From positions 1 to 64,000 of the forward strand of contig NZ_CP036289.1 in the NCBI RefSeq assembly GCF_007748115.1: a stretch of 64,000 bases of DNA, read 5' to 3'. A program made the position numbers and the translations under genes. A model generated the notes under the pieces. That model was not told where the DNA came from. It worked only from the letters and a program-made list of their open reading frames with translations, and ran no database searches. This document shows positions 27,900 to 37,080 of the stretch, in pieces (positions within the stretch are counted from its first letter, which is position 1; the number at the start of each line of letters is the position of its first letter). This stretch comes from Bremerella volcania (GTDB taxonomy: Bacteria > Planctomycetota > Planctomycetia > Pirellulales > Pirellulaceae).

Positions 27900-28439
27900 A
27901 TGGCTCAAACTTATCTGCTGACGACCCCCGATGGCGAAGAGGTTCACGTCGAGTCCTCGCAAGCCGGCGAAACGATTACCACGGCCAGTGGCAAAACGGT
28001 TGAAGTTCCCACGCTTCGCGAACTGAAGAAACTGCCGTTGGTTGAGAAAGAGGAAGCCCCGGTCCGGCGGGACTGGTCGGTCGGTCAATCGATTCTCTTT
28101 GTGGTTGGTCTGCTTTTGCTAATAGGCTGTTCGGTCAGTTCGGTTTTCCTGTACCGGATCACCCCGCTCGAGTCGCTCGACAAAGCACGTGAAGTCCCTA
28201 TCGAACTGATCGAAGGGGACGTCGAACAGTGGACCATGAAAGATACGCTCAGCTTCTGGGCGTTTGCTTCCAGTGGCCACGCGCTGAGTGACATGCGCGG
28301 GAATGCCTCAGGCGATCGTTACGTGCTGGGGGTCTACGAGTCGCGGCAAACGTTCTTGACTCTTTCGGTCGCTGGCGTGGTGCTCGGGCTGATCCTGATG
28401 GGCAGCGCGTTTGCCTTGCCTGGCACACGTCGCAGCTAG
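27900..28439 (+). CDS. Hypothetical membrane protein with two helices
   Basis: 179 residues. A soluble N-terminal 60 residues (TTPDGEEVHVESSQAGE and a Lys/Glu-rich linker) are followed by a membrane helix (ILFVVGLLLLIGCSVSSVFL), an extracytoplasmic loop of about 65 residues and a second helix (LSVAGVVLGLILMGSAFAL). No family recognised. The lipoate ligase-like gene starts 18 bp downstream, so the two are probably co-transcribed. Confidence 0.65.
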   Translation: MAQTYLLTTPDGEEVHVESSQAGETITTASGKTVEVPTLRELKKLPLVEKEEAPVRRDWSVGQSILFVVGLLLLIGCSVSSVFLYRITPLESLDKAREVPIELIEGDVEQWTMKDTLSFWAFASSGHALSDMRGNASGDRYVLGVYESRQTFLTLSVAGVVLGLILMGSAFALPGTRRS

Positions 28440-28457
28440 GCTGAAGCAAACCGGTCC

Positions 28458-29177
28458 ATGCAACTTCTCGATCTCACCCTGCCGTCGCCCGAAGAGAATC
28501 TGGCGCTGGACGAGGCTCTGCTGACTGCCGCCGAGTCAGGCGAATGCCCTTCGGAGGTCTTGCGGATCTGGGAACCGTTCGAGCCGCTAGTCGTCATCGG
28601 CCGTGCTTCCAAGCTGCACGAAGAAGTCAACGTCGAGACCTGCCAATCGCGCGGGATTCAAGTTCTGCGCCGGGCCAGTGGCGGGGCTTCGGTGGTCACA
28701 GGCCGCGGCTGTTTGATGTATGCCGTTGTCTTGAGCTACGAACTTCATCCCCAACTGGCGGCACTCGACGTCTGTCATCAGTTCGTGATGGGGCGGTTGC
28801 AATCGTCGCTGGCGCGGGAAGTGCCGGAGGTCAATTTCCAAGGGACATGCGATCTGACGCTCGACGGGCGAAAGTTCTCCGGCAACAGTCTTCGCTGCAA
28901 GCGCACGCATCTCATCTATCACGGCACGCTGCTGTACGACTTCGATTTGACGCTCATTCCCGAACTTCTTCGCACGCCGCCGCGGATGCCTGATTATCGC
29001 GCGCGTCGTCCTCACCAGTCGTTCGTCACCAACGTGCCCATTACCCGAGAAATCATCCGCCAGCGGCTGCTTGAGGCCTGGCCGACTCATGGCGAAATGG
29101 TCGATTGGCCCCGCGAATTGACCGCTCAACTAGTTGCGGAAAAATATACAAATCCGGAATGGACCTCAATGCGATAG
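28458..29177 (+). CDS. Lipoate-protein ligase A family protein
   Basis: 239 residues with the LplA/LipM fold pattern: an N-terminal NLALDEALL, the lipoyl-binding RRASGGASVV (equivalent of RRxSGGGAVFH) and the catalytic lysine in GRKFSGNSLR. Such enzymes attach lipoate or octanoate to E2 and GcvH proteins, or are paralogues with altered substrate. The third glycine of the loop is Ala and the following His is absent (VVTGRG), a deviation from E. coli LplA, and no C-terminal accessory domain is seen. It follows 27900-28439 closely. Confidence 0.82.
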   Translation: MQLLDLTLPSPEENLALDEALLTAAESGECPSEVLRIWEPFEPLVVIGRASKLHEEVNVETCQSRGIQVLRRASGGASVVTGRGCLMYAVVLSYELHPQLAALDVCHQFVMGRLQSSLAREVPEVNFQGTCDLTLDGRKFSGNSLRCKRTHLIYHGTLLYDFDLTLIPELLRTPPRMPDYRARRPHQSFVTNVPITREIIRQRLLEAWPTHGEMVDWPRELTAQLVAEKYTNPEWTSMR

Positions 29178-29253
29178 AGATTTCCGTGGGCTACGATGGG
29201 GGACGACATTTTTCTCCTACCCATTTTCCTTTCGCAACCGAAGAGGCCACTCG

Positions 29254-29931
29254 ATGCGACTGCTTCACCTCGTCCTGACGGGACTGTTATTAACGCCTGC
29301 CGCGGTCTTCGCCACTGACGAACCTCAAGAGCCGGCGCTGCCGGAGGTGAAGGTCATCGTCGATACGAGTGAAGTCCCGGAACTGAAAGCGTGGGGCGAA
29401 AAATCGGCCAAGTTGATTCAACAGTGGCATCCCAAGATCGCCGAGATGCTCAAGCAGGAAGGCTTCACGCCGCCGCGCGAAGTTCATGTCGTGTTCAAGA
29501 AGGACATGGACGGAGTTGCTCATACCATCCGCAATCAGATCGTGATTGCCGGCAATTGGGTCAAGCAGCATCCCGACGATACCGGCATGGTCGTGCATGA
29601 GCTGGCCCACGTGATTCAGGCCTATCCCCGCGGCGGCCCTTTCTGGTTGGTCGAAGGGATCGCCGACTACATCCGTTTCTATCAGTACGAGCCCAACACG
29701 CGTCTTCGCGGAATCAATCCCGAGCGGCAAAGTTACCGCGACGGCTATCGCACCAGTGCCCAGTTCGTCGCCTGGATGGAAAAGACCCACCCAGGCATCG
29801 TGCAGAAGATCAACGAAGCGATCCGCAAACGCGAATATCAGAACGCCATGATTCGAGAGACGACCGGAAAGAGCGTCGAACAGTTGTGGGACGAGTTCGT
29901 GCAGTCGGAAGACGTTAAAGGCCGGCGATAA
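29254..29931 (+). CDS. Secreted basic-secretory-protein-type metallopeptidase
   Basis: 225 residues. The signal peptide is LVLTGLLLTPAAVFA. The zinc site VVHELAHVIQAYP (HExxH) is followed by WLVEGIADYIRFYQYEP, and the C-terminal NEAIRKREY and GKSVEQLWDEF match the plant BSP family (also found in bacteria). A probable extracytoplasmic peptidase; target unknown. The frame opens at 29134 inside the previous gene, but AAGAGG before the ATG at 29254 and the signal peptide decide the start. It converges with mutY, with one base between the stops. Confidence 0.82.
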   Translation: MRLLHLVLTGLLLTPAAVFATDEPQEPALPEVKVIVDTSEVPELKAWGEKSAKLIQQWHPKIAEMLKQEGFTPPREVHVVFKKDMDGVAHTIRNQIVIAGNWVKQHPDDTGMVVHELAHVIQAYPRGGPFWLVEGIADYIRFYQYEPNTRLRGINPERQSYRDGYRTSAQFVAWMEKTHPGIVQKINEAIRKREYQNAMIRETTGKSVEQLWDEFVQSEDVKGRR

Positions 29932-29932
29932 C

Positions 29933-31057
29933 TTATACCAGCTTGGCCAACTTGCGACCGGTCGTCGATAACGGCAGATCGGTCAGGTGCGAAGCATCGC
30001 GCCACTGCCACACGCGAGACTGACCATCGGGGCCAGCCTCGGGGCGGAGGCGACCTTTCTGGTAGGTCATCTCGTGACACAGAAGCGTGATCCGATACTT
30101 GGTCACGCCGTGCTTGATGGTCGTCATGTGCGATCCCAACGAGGCCCAAATGCCGGAGGCCTCCTTCAGTTGGGTTTCTACCGGGCCAAGGTCCGCTTCA
30201 TCGGCAACGGCGAACCGCGGAAAATCCCATAGCCCCGCCCAGCGTTCGTCTTGTCCGCATTGCCGCACGAGGACTTCATTCCTGCGGCGCACGACCAGCG
30301 CGATCTCGGTGATCGGGATGAACTCGATCTTCTTCTTCGGCTGCGGGATTTCGTCTTGCCGACCTTGCTGGTAGGCCTGGCAGTGGGCGGCTAATGGACA
30401 TTGCGAGCAACTAGGATTCTTCGGCGTACAAACCAGGCTGCCAATCTCCATCAGGGCCTGATTGAAGATGCCGACCTCTTGATCGGGAAGAATCTCTTCG
30501 GCAAACCGCCACAGCCGCTTCTGACTGGCCGATGTGGTCAGAGCCTGGTCCCAACCAATCAACCGAGCGAACAGCCGCTGCGTGTTGGCTTCGAGAATCG
30601 GTGCTTTGTGTCCATAGGCAATCGACGCGATCGCCCCGGCCGTGTACCGACCGATGCCAGGCAGGCTTTGGATCTCGTCGACCGTTTGCGGGAACTTCCC
30701 GTCAAATCGCTCGACGATCTCCTTGGCGGCGGCATGCAGCTGGCGAGCCCGGCGATAGTAGCCGAGCCCTTCCCACAATCGCAGCACCTGCTGCTGCTGG
30801 GCCGCGGCCAGGTCGCTTACCTGGGGGAACTCAGCCGTAAAACGCCGAAAGTACTGCTTCACCGTCGCGACTTGCGTCTGCTGCAGCATGATTTCGCTGA
30901 TCCAGATGCGATAGGGATCTTGCGATTTTCGCCACGGCAAATCCCGTTTGTGGGCCGCGAACCAGGCAAAGACGTGCGATTGAAACGCCGCCAACGAACC
31001 GCGCACCGGCGAAGAATCCTCTGGTTTCGGGCGAGATTTCGGCTTCGTGCGTGGCAT
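29933..31057 (-). CDS. mutY: A/G-specific adenine DNA glycosylase
   Basis: Removes adenine mispaired with 8-oxoguanine. 374 residues: catalytic glutamate E55 in ISEIMLQQTQ, helix-hairpin-helix LPGIGRYTAG (132-141), a four-cysteine iron-sulfur loop CTPKNPSCSQCPLAAHC, and a C-terminal NUDIX-like domain (from about 240) that recognises 8-oxoG. The aspartate usually following the HhH (E. coli D138 in PILDGNV) is E156 here (PILEANT). The frame opens at 31189, but MPRTKPKSRPK at 31057 is the more likely start, with a basic N-terminal extension. Confidence 0.93.
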   Translation of the reverse strand: MPRTKPKSRPKPEDSSPVRGSLAAFQSHVFAWFAAHKRDLPWRKSQDPYRIWISEIMLQQTQVATVKQYFRRFTAEFPQVSDLAAAQQQQVLRLWEGLGYYRRARQLHAAAKEIVERFDGKFPQTVDEIQSLPGIGRYTAGAIASIAYGHKAPILEANTQRLFARLIGWDQALTTSASQKRLWRFAEEILPDQEVGIFNQALMEIGSLVCTPKNPSCSQCPLAAHCQAYQQGRQDEIPQPKKKIEFIPITEIALVVRRRNEVLVRQCGQDERWAGLWDFPRFAVADEADLGPVETQLKEASGIWASLGSHMTTIKHGVTKYRITLLCHEMTYQKGRLRPEAGPDGQSRVWQWRDASHLTDLPLSTTGRKLAKLV

Positions 31058-31209
31058 GGGGCGAACTTGAGATTGGCGAAAACCCCAAGGGTAGCCGTTT
31101 CGTTCAAGCTGACAACCAGACGCCTGGAAGCAGGCAGCCGCTGTTTCACTCTTCATCTCCCCCGAGTTACAATAGGGCAGTTCCCCCAATTGGTTTGTCA
31201 GGTTGCCTC

Positions 31210-32190
31210 ATGTCGTACCGTCCGTTTGTACTGCTCGTTGGATTCTCGGTCGTCGTTTGTCTGGGCTTGGGTTGTTCGAAGGACCAGCCGGTCACCGAAA
31301 CGCTTGTGGAAAGCGAATTCGCCGATCAGTTGCTCGCTCCCATGAATTACCTGGGCAACATTGCCAAGCAGGCCCCCGACGCAGTGTACAACCCGCAAGG
31401 AAGTGGCGTACGTAAGGCGGTGGTGCAGACAAAGCTTCCCAGCGGCGAATCGATGACGCTGTGGATCTACCAGCCTGATCCGCTTCCGCAGTCGAAAGTA
31501 CCGTGCGTCTTTATTGCTCCGGCTGGAACGATGATGATCCACGGCCTGGGTCTTGCCGATGGGGATGCACCCGAACATTTGCCCTGGGTCAAAGCTGGTT
31601 TTGCCGTCGTCGCTTACGAGCTGAGCGGCGCCGCGGACGCCCAGAATTCTACCGATATCCAGTTGAAACTGGCCGCCGCGAAATTTCGCCAGGCGAAGTC
31701 AGGACTTCTCAACGCGCAAGTCGCGATGGCCTATGCACGCGAGAAAGTTTCGTTTGTCGATCCTCGGCAGTTCTATACCGCCGGGCACAGTTCCGCGGGG
31801 ACGATGGCCTTGTATGTCGCCGAGATGGAGCCTCAAGTGAAAGGGGCTATCGCGTTCATGCCCGCGGTAGATATCCGCGCGTCTTTGGGTATCGATGGCA
31901 TCACGTACGTGCAGAATGCCGAGATCGTGCCGGAGGCAGGCATCTACGTCAACGAGATCTCTCCGATCACGCACATCCATCGTTTGAGCCAACCGACGTT
32001 TCTATTCATCGCCGGTGACGATCGGCCCGACATCACCGGACCGGCTGATTCGTTCGGCAAAAAGCTCCGCGAACTGGGCAGCGACGTCACGATTGTCCGC
32101 GTCCCCAGCGGCGGGCATTTCGACCCGATGCTCGATCCCGGCATTCCGATGGCCATCGAGTGGCTGAAGATGATCACGCGGACTAATTAG
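31210..32190 (+). CDS. Lipoprotein alpha/beta hydrolase
   Basis: 326 residues with a lipobox LGLGC at about 18-22, so anchored in a membrane. The body has the alpha/beta hydrolase nucleophile elbow AGHSSAGTM with the catalytic serine, and late acidic and His residues (AGDDRPD, GGHFDPM) in the expected places for the triad. It resembles prolyl oligopeptidase/dienelactone hydrolase types. Substrate unknown. Its start lies 152 bp from mutY on the other strand; it converges with the DUF1559-like gene, 3 bp apart. Confidence 0.8.
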   Translation: MSYRPFVLLVGFSVVVCLGLGCSKDQPVTETLVESEFADQLLAPMNYLGNIAKQAPDAVYNPQGSGVRKAVVQTKLPSGESMTLWIYQPDPLPQSKVPCVFIAPAGTMMIHGLGLADGDAPEHLPWVKAGFAVVAYELSGAADAQNSTDIQLKLAAAKFRQAKSGLLNAQVAMAYAREKVSFVDPRQFYTAGHSSAGTMALYVAEMEPQVKGAIAFMPAVDIRASLGIDGITYVQNAEIVPEAGIYVNEISPITHIHRLSQPTFLFIAGDDRPDITGPADSFGKKLRELGSDVTIVRVPSGGHFDPMLDPGIPMAIEWLKMITRTN

Positions 32191-32193
32191 AGC

Positions 32194-33180
32194 CTAAGGA
32201 CCGCTCTTTTGGCCATCGTTGCGAATCATCATCTGCTGCAGGACGCCGATCTGGCCGGCGGTGGGTTCTGGCTGCCACTGGGTGTCGGTATCGGTCGCCA
32301 AGAACTCCACCGAGCCATCCACCAGCAGCACGTTCGCTCCGCCGGGGTGCAAGCTCGAAAAGCCTTCGCCGCAGAGCGTATCGCCATCCCAGGGTGGTGC
32401 GTTGATCTTCGGCTTGGCTCCAGCAACGACGTTCCAGATCGACGGTCCCCCGTCGTGCTTCAGCGGATCAGGCACGCCAGGCCAACTGCCGGCCCGGCAA
32501 TTGGTCAAGTCACGTTCGCCGACCATGATCGTGTGGCTGATGCCGTCGGTTATGTCGGCCAGGGTAACCGCTGAATTGCCGTAGAAGATGCCCGTGTTCG
32601 CCTGGCTGCCCACCGCATCGTGTCGATGTCCCGCGTTGCCAACGTACATGCTCAGCCCGAAGGGAACGGGTTTCTCATTATGAACCCAGCGCCGGTCCGG
32701 GTGGTTTTCGCCATCGTACGCAAGCCCATCGTCCGATGGGCACAGGTACTGTTGAAAGTACGTTTGCACGAACTCCATACGTTCGTCATCGGCCAGTAGC
32801 ACTTCCGCCAGTGGCTGCTGTAAATCTTCCGGGGTGGGATAGGTCACGCCCGTCATGCTGATCAGCTTGGAAGGCCAACCCCACGTTGGCAGCGCCGGCG
32901 CTTCGTCCATCGGTACTTCCCACCCAGGCGGAAAAGCATTGTGGACTTCGTAGTAGTCTTCGATCTGCACGCCGATCTCGCGGAGATGATTCATACAGGC
33001 CGTGCGCCGCGCGTTCTCGCGTACCTGAAGCAGGGCCGAAGCTATCGGACCGAGAATGACACAGCCTACGAGTAAGACCAAAAAGAGAACAACTCCGACG
33101 ATCAGAGGTGTTCGAGATCGATCACGCTGGTCGTTGGCGTCGCCGAGCGAAGGACCGGAATCAGCATCGGAATGGGGCAT
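32194..33180 (-). CDS. DUF1559-like protein without a prepilin leader
   Basis: 328 residues. The body has DUF1559 hallmarks: RENARRTACMNHLREIGVQIEDYY, DITDGISHTIMVGER, and SSLHPGGANVLLVDGSVEFL. But the N-terminus is a hydrophilic 28 residues and then an ordinary helix LIVGVVLFLVLLVGCVIL, with no [10 protein letters not shown] prepilin cleavage motif. It should therefore be membrane-anchored and not processed by a prepilin peptidase. The ATG at 33180 is preferred over an upstream TTG at 33195. A 54-residue protein with the same anchor type lies upstream in the same direction. Confidence 0.78.
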   Translation of the reverse strand: MPHSDADSGPSLGDANDQRDRSRTPLIVGVVLFLVLLVGCVILGPIASALLQVRENARRTACMNHLREIGVQIEDYYEVHNAFPPGWEVPMDEAPALPTWGWPSKLISMTGVTYPTPEDLQQPLAEVLLADDERMEFVQTYFQQYLCPSDDGLAYDGENHPDRRWVHNEKPVPFGLSMYVGNAGHRHDAVGSQANTGIFYGNSAVTLADITDGISHTIMVGERDLTNCRAGSWPGVPDPLKHDGGPSIWNVVAGAKPKINAPPWDGDTLCGEGFSSLHPGGANVLLVDGSVEFLATDTDTQWQPEPTAGQIGVLQQMMIRNDGQKSGP

Positions 33181-33233
33181 AGGGCGTCGCGGCAAATCAG
33201 GGGGCGAAAACTTAGACGGCGATGCCCATTAAA

Positions 33234-33398
33234 TCAGTTTGCCTGCAAGAGTGCCAACGCAGGCCCAAGAATCATGAGTCCAGCGATCAATCCTAAGCCA
33301 ACCAACACAACCGCCAGCCAGGAAACAACTGCCGGGGGTGACTTAGAGTTAGGATCGGATTGGGGATAACCTTGGTCAAGTTGTTGCTGTTTCGTCAT
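33234..33398 (-). CDS. 54-residue membrane protein resembling a DUF1559 anchor
   Basis: MTKQQQLDQGYPQSDPN is followed by one membrane helix WLAVVLVGLGLIAGLMILG and the end PALALLQAN. A good GGAG Shine-Dalgarno (complement of CTCC at 33406-33409) precedes the ATG. The helix and the ILGPxxALLQ text match the anchor of the next gene (VILGPIASALLQVREN), after which this frame stops. It may be a truncated paralogue or a small stand-alone partner. Confidence 0.6.
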   Translation of the reverse strand: MTKQQQLDQGYPQSDPNSKSPPAVVSWLAVVLVGLGLIAGLMILGPALALLQAN

Positions 33399-33916
33399 GG
33401 GTTTTCTCCTCGAAGTGTTTAACGGGAGAACCGTAAGTAAGTCGTGTTGCTCACAGATTCTGTGCAAGAGTATGAAGCAAAGCACGCGCCGACGAGAAAA
33501 GCAGTCAGAAAAGGGGGGAGGCGAAACGGTCTTGGCCTCGGGGCAATGAGGCTTCGAACCCATTTCACCCCCCAACCCAAGCTTCCGACAGAGGCTGCCC
33601 CGACTGTCGGATAACTCGCGAAATTATGTGGCAGGTTTTCAAGGACCGGATTCTAGATGACGAGTTAACCGCCATTCGGTGAGAAATCTCTCATTTCGCT
33701 GATAAAAGGTCCTCGAGCTCACAAACCCCTGTTATCACATGCCTTGCGCCCCTTCGCAGGGCATAGGCGTCCTGTCAAACACTTGGGGGGCCAGGGGTGG
33801 GGGTAAATTGGCCAAATGCTATCACCACCAAGATTGTGATGCCGCGGGCGGATCGAATTTCTAGAATATGGATAGCAGGCATTTCGCACCTACCGTTTGA
33901 TTGGGAGTCGACCAGG
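33399..33916. other. 518-bp gap with two inverted repeats, no gene seen
   Basis: TCCGACAG (33584-33591) pairs with CTGTCGGA (33604-33611) across 12 bases. ATGCC/GGGCAT text near 33739-33762 also pairs. No T-run follows either stem, so these are operator or leader candidates and not terminators. The promoter of the decarboxylase gene and that of the 54-residue gene probably lie here. Confidence 0.45.
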
Positions 33917-35602
33917 ATGAATCGTTCCGCCCCTTCCCCGAGTGCGCCCTTCTCGCAAACCGTGAGCGGGGTTTCTATCGGCCAGTACCTGATTCGGCGA
34001 CTGCAAGAGCATGGCCTGGAAGACATCTTTGGCATTCCCGGTGATTACATTCTTTCCTTTTACGGGATGCTCGAGAAAAGCCCAATCAACGTGGTCGGCT
34101 GCACGCGGGAAGATTGCGCCGGATTCGCGGCCGATGCCTACGCTCGCGTGAAAGGACTTGGCGCAGTTTGCGTTACCTACTGCGTCGGCGGTCTCAGCAT
34201 CTGCAATAGCATTGCCGGGGCATACGCCGAGAAGTCTCCGGTCGTCATCTTGACCGGCTCGCCAGGGCTGCGAGAACGGACCAACAACCCGCTGCTGCAT
34301 CACATGGTGCGTGACTTCAGCACCCAGAAAGACGTCTTCGAAAAGCTGTGCATTGCCGGCGCGGAACTCTCGGACCCGGTCAGCGCCTTCCGCGAGATCG
34401 ATCGCGTGCTGGACGCCGTCGTGCGTTTCAAGCGACCGGGCTATATCGAACTGCCGCGCGACATGGTCAACGTCATTCCACATATCAGTCACGTCTTCCC
34501 TTCGCCTGAGAACACAAGCGATCCGCAAGTATTGAGCGAGGCCGTTGGCGAAGCGGCCGCGCTGATTCAAAACGCCGAGAAGCCGGTGATCCTGGCCGGT
34601 GTCGAACTGCAGCGCTTTCATTTGCAGGACGAACTGGTCGCCCTGGCCGAGCACACCCAGATCCCGGTCGCGGCCACCGTGCTGGGCAAAAGCGTCATCC
34701 GGGAAACGCATCCGTTATACGTCGGTTTGTATGAAGGGGCGATCGGCCGGGAAGAGGTTACCAAGTTCGTCGAAGAGAGCGACCTGGTGCTGCTCCTGGG
34801 GACCTTCATGACTGACATCAACATGGGCGTTTTCACGGCGAACCTCGATCCGTCGAGGTGCATTTACGCCACCAGCGAACAGCTTCGCCTGAAGCATCAT
34901 CATTACCATGGCATCACGCTGCCTGACTTCGTGCGACAACTGTCCGAGCGAAACATTCCGTGTGCCAAGCGAGCCCTGCCCGCTGGGATCCGCATGCAGA
35001 TGAACCCTGTCGGCGACATTACGGACAAGCCCATCACGACGCAACGAATGATGCAGATGATCAATCCTCTGCTGGATGACGAAACGGTCGTGATCGCGGA
35101 CATCGGCGATTCCCTCTTCGCCGCGACGGAGCTGGTCACCCAGGGACGCAGCGAATTCTTGAGCCCCGCGTACTACACTTCGATGGGTTTCGCCGTTCCG
35201 GCAACGCTTGGCGCGCAAACAGCCAATCGTAACGCCCGCATCGTGGCGGTGATCGGTGACGGGGCATTCCAGATGACCGGCATGGAACTGTCAACCATCG
35301 TCCGCAGCGGCTACGACCCCGTGATCATCATACTGGATAACCATGGGTACGGCACCGAACGCTGGCTACACCCCGGCGACTGGAAGTACAACGAGATCCA
35401 CTCCTGGTCGTACAGCAAGCTGCCGGAAGTCCTGCGCGGCGGTACCGGCTACGAAGTCAGCACCGAGAAAGAGTTCCACGCGGCGCTTCACAAAGCCTGG
35501 GACGACCGCGAAGGAATGAGCATCATCCACGTTCACTTGCCCGAAGACGACGCCAGCCCAACGCTGCATCGACTAAGCCACCGGCTGGGGGAGAATGTTT
35601 AG
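33917..35602 (+). CDS. Thiamine diphosphate-dependent 2-oxo acid decarboxylase
   Basis: 561 residues of the pyruvate/indolepyruvate decarboxylase type. Seen: catalytic glutamate E65 in TREDCAGFAADAYAR, the paired histidines H128-H129 in PLLHHMV diagnostic of decarboxylases, and the ThDP/metal site GDGAFQMTG (447-455) ending LDNHGYGTER. The substrate (pyruvate, phenylpyruvate or indolepyruvate) cannot be read. The frame opens at 33797, but the ATG at 33917, preceded by GGGAG, gives the normal N-terminus. It converges with the DUF1552 gene. Confidence 0.85.
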   Translation: MNRSAPSPSAPFSQTVSGVSIGQYLIRRLQEHGLEDIFGIPGDYILSFYGMLEKSPINVVGCTREDCAGFAADAYARVKGLGAVCVTYCVGGLSICNSIAGAYAEKSPVVILTGSPGLRERTNNPLLHHMVRDFSTQKDVFEKLCIAGAELSDPVSAFREIDRVLDAVVRFKRPGYIELPRDMVNVIPHISHVFPSPENTSDPQVLSEAVGEAAALIQNAEKPVILAGVELQRFHLQDELVALAEHTQIPVAATVLGKSVIRETHPLYVGLYEGAIGREEVTKFVEESDLVLLLGTFMTDINMGVFTANLDPSRCIYATSEQLRLKHHHYHGITLPDFVRQLSERNIPCAKRALPAGIRMQMNPVGDITDKPITTQRMMQMINPLLDDETVVIADIGDSLFAATELVTQGRSEFLSPAYYTSMGFAVPATLGAQTANRNARIVAVIGDGAFQMTGMELSTIVRSGYDPVIIILDNHGYGTERWLHPGDWKYNEIHSWSYSKLPEVLRGGTGYEVSTEKEFHAALHKAWDDREGMSIIHVHLPEDDASPTLHRLSHRLGENV

Positions 35603-35607
35603 CAATG

Positions 35608-37053
35608 CTAGACCAAGTCAGGCAAACGTCCACCAAACGCGGCCCCTGGCGAGGTCATGCTGTCGCCGAACTCGCCCACTTTCACTCCCACGCGGTCGAG
35701 CATTTCGACGAACAGGTTCGCCATCGGCGTCCCTTGCGGATAGGCGATGTGGCGACCGGTGCTTAAGGTGCCTTGAGCGTTGCCGACCAGCATCACCGGG
35801 TAGTCTTCGCGGTGGTGGCCGCCGTCGGCCATGTAGCTGGTAAACAGCAGCAGCGTGTTATCGAGCAAACTGGTTCCCCCTTCGTCGACGGCCGCCATCT
35901 TGTCGACCACCCGGGCAAAGTGCTGCACGAACCAGTGACTCACCTGGCGGCACGCCTCGCGGGCGATCGGATCGCTACGGCGAGGATCGGGGTTGCCCCC
36001 TTGGTGCTCGAGCGTATGGAAGTGTCGCTCGAAACCGACCGTCACCACGCCGGGCATCATCGAGCCGTCGCTGCCGACCGCCATCGTCGCCACGCGGGTC
36101 GAGTCCGTTTGCAAAGCCAGAACGAACAGGTCTCCCATCAGGTCGATGACCTGGGACTGCACTTCCGGGTCTTGCGAAGAAACCTGGTGAATCGGATCCC
36201 ACTCCTTGGCATTGGCAGGCAGTCCCTTGGGAATTTCGGCCGGCACGCCCATGCCGTCGGCCATCATCTCGGCGGCCTGAGCTTCGACGAGCGCGATCCG
36301 CCGCTCGACCGATTCGACGCTCGCCAAGTACTGCTGGAGCTTTTGCTTGTCGAACGTGCCGACCTTCTTCTGCAGCCGCCGCGCGTCTTCCATGACCATG
36401 TCCAGGATATGACGATCGATCGACTTCTCGGTTGGAACACTCGCCTGCTTGGCTTGGTTCTCGGCGCGGCGTTTGGCCCGGGCCGACCAGTCGGGTGCCA
36501 TCGGTTCGCGGCCGCGGAACATCCGGTCGAACACAACTCGCGGATTCATTTCGTACGGGACCGGCTCTCCCTTGTCGCGATACGAATACTTCCACTCGTC
36601 CGGCGTCGTCGTCATTTCCAGGCTGGGCAAATAAGTTTGCGAACCGAGATGCCTGGCGGCCATCTGATCGACCGAGATGCTCGTCACCGGCACGCCGTTC
36701 TCTTTGCCCACTTCCGCCGCCGCGGTCAGGTGCATCGAAGCGCAATGTTCGTGGGCGTTCACGTTCTTCGAACGGCCATGGTTGGCCAGGCCCGATAAGA
36801 CGAGCAGCTTGTCCTTGTGGGCCTGCATGGGACGCAGGATGGATGGAAGCTCGCCGAGGGCACCCGCCTTGTCAGGCTTCCACGATTCGATCACCGTGCC
36901 GCCGACCGTCGAGTAAATGCCCATCCGCATCGGAGCCACGCTGGCGGAAGCAGCCAGGGCTTTGCTGGTCACCATCGATTCCAACCACGGCAAGGCCAAC
37001 GCGGCGCCAGTGCCTTTCAGCAGCGTTCGACGGGAGATAGGTTTCATGCTCAT
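35608..37053 (-). CDS. DUF1552 protein, Tat-exported
   Basis: 481 residues. The N-terminal SRRTLLKGTGAALALPWLE is a twin-arginine signal. DUF1552 features include MGIYSTVGGTVIESWKP, VLSGLANHG, HEHCASMHLTA, GFERHFHTLEHQGG and LLFTSYMADGGHHREDYPVMLVG (shown in overlapping family text). In planctomycetes this family is almost always encoded beside a DUF1592-type cytochrome protein, as here, 27 bp upstream on the same strand. Biochemical role unknown; a secreted oxidoreductase or hydrolase complex is often guessed. Confidence 0.88.
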   Translation of the reverse strand: MSMKPISRRTLLKGTGAALALPWLESMVTSKALAASASVAPMRMGIYSTVGGTVIESWKPDKAGALGELPSILRPMQAHKDKLLVLSGLANHGRSKNVNAHEHCASMHLTAAAEVGKENGVPVTSISVDQMAARHLGSQTYLPSLEMTTTPDEWKYSYRDKGEPVPYEMNPRVVFDRMFRGREPMAPDWSARAKRRAENQAKQASVPTEKSIDRHILDMVMEDARRLQKKVGTFDKQKLQQYLASVESVERRIALVEAQAAEMMADGMGVPAEIPKGLPANAKEWDPIHQVSSQDPEVQSQVIDLMGDLFVLALQTDSTRVATMAVGSDGSMMPGVVTVGFERHFHTLEHQGGNPDPRRSDPIAREACRQVSHWFVQHFARVVDKMAAVDEGGTSLLDNTLLLFTSYMADGGHHREDYPVMLVGNAQGTLSTGRHIAYPQGTPMANLFVEMLDRVGVKVGEFGDSMTSPGAAFGGRLPDLV

Positions 37054-37080
37054 GGCGTTTGCTCAGTGAAGGAATGCTCG

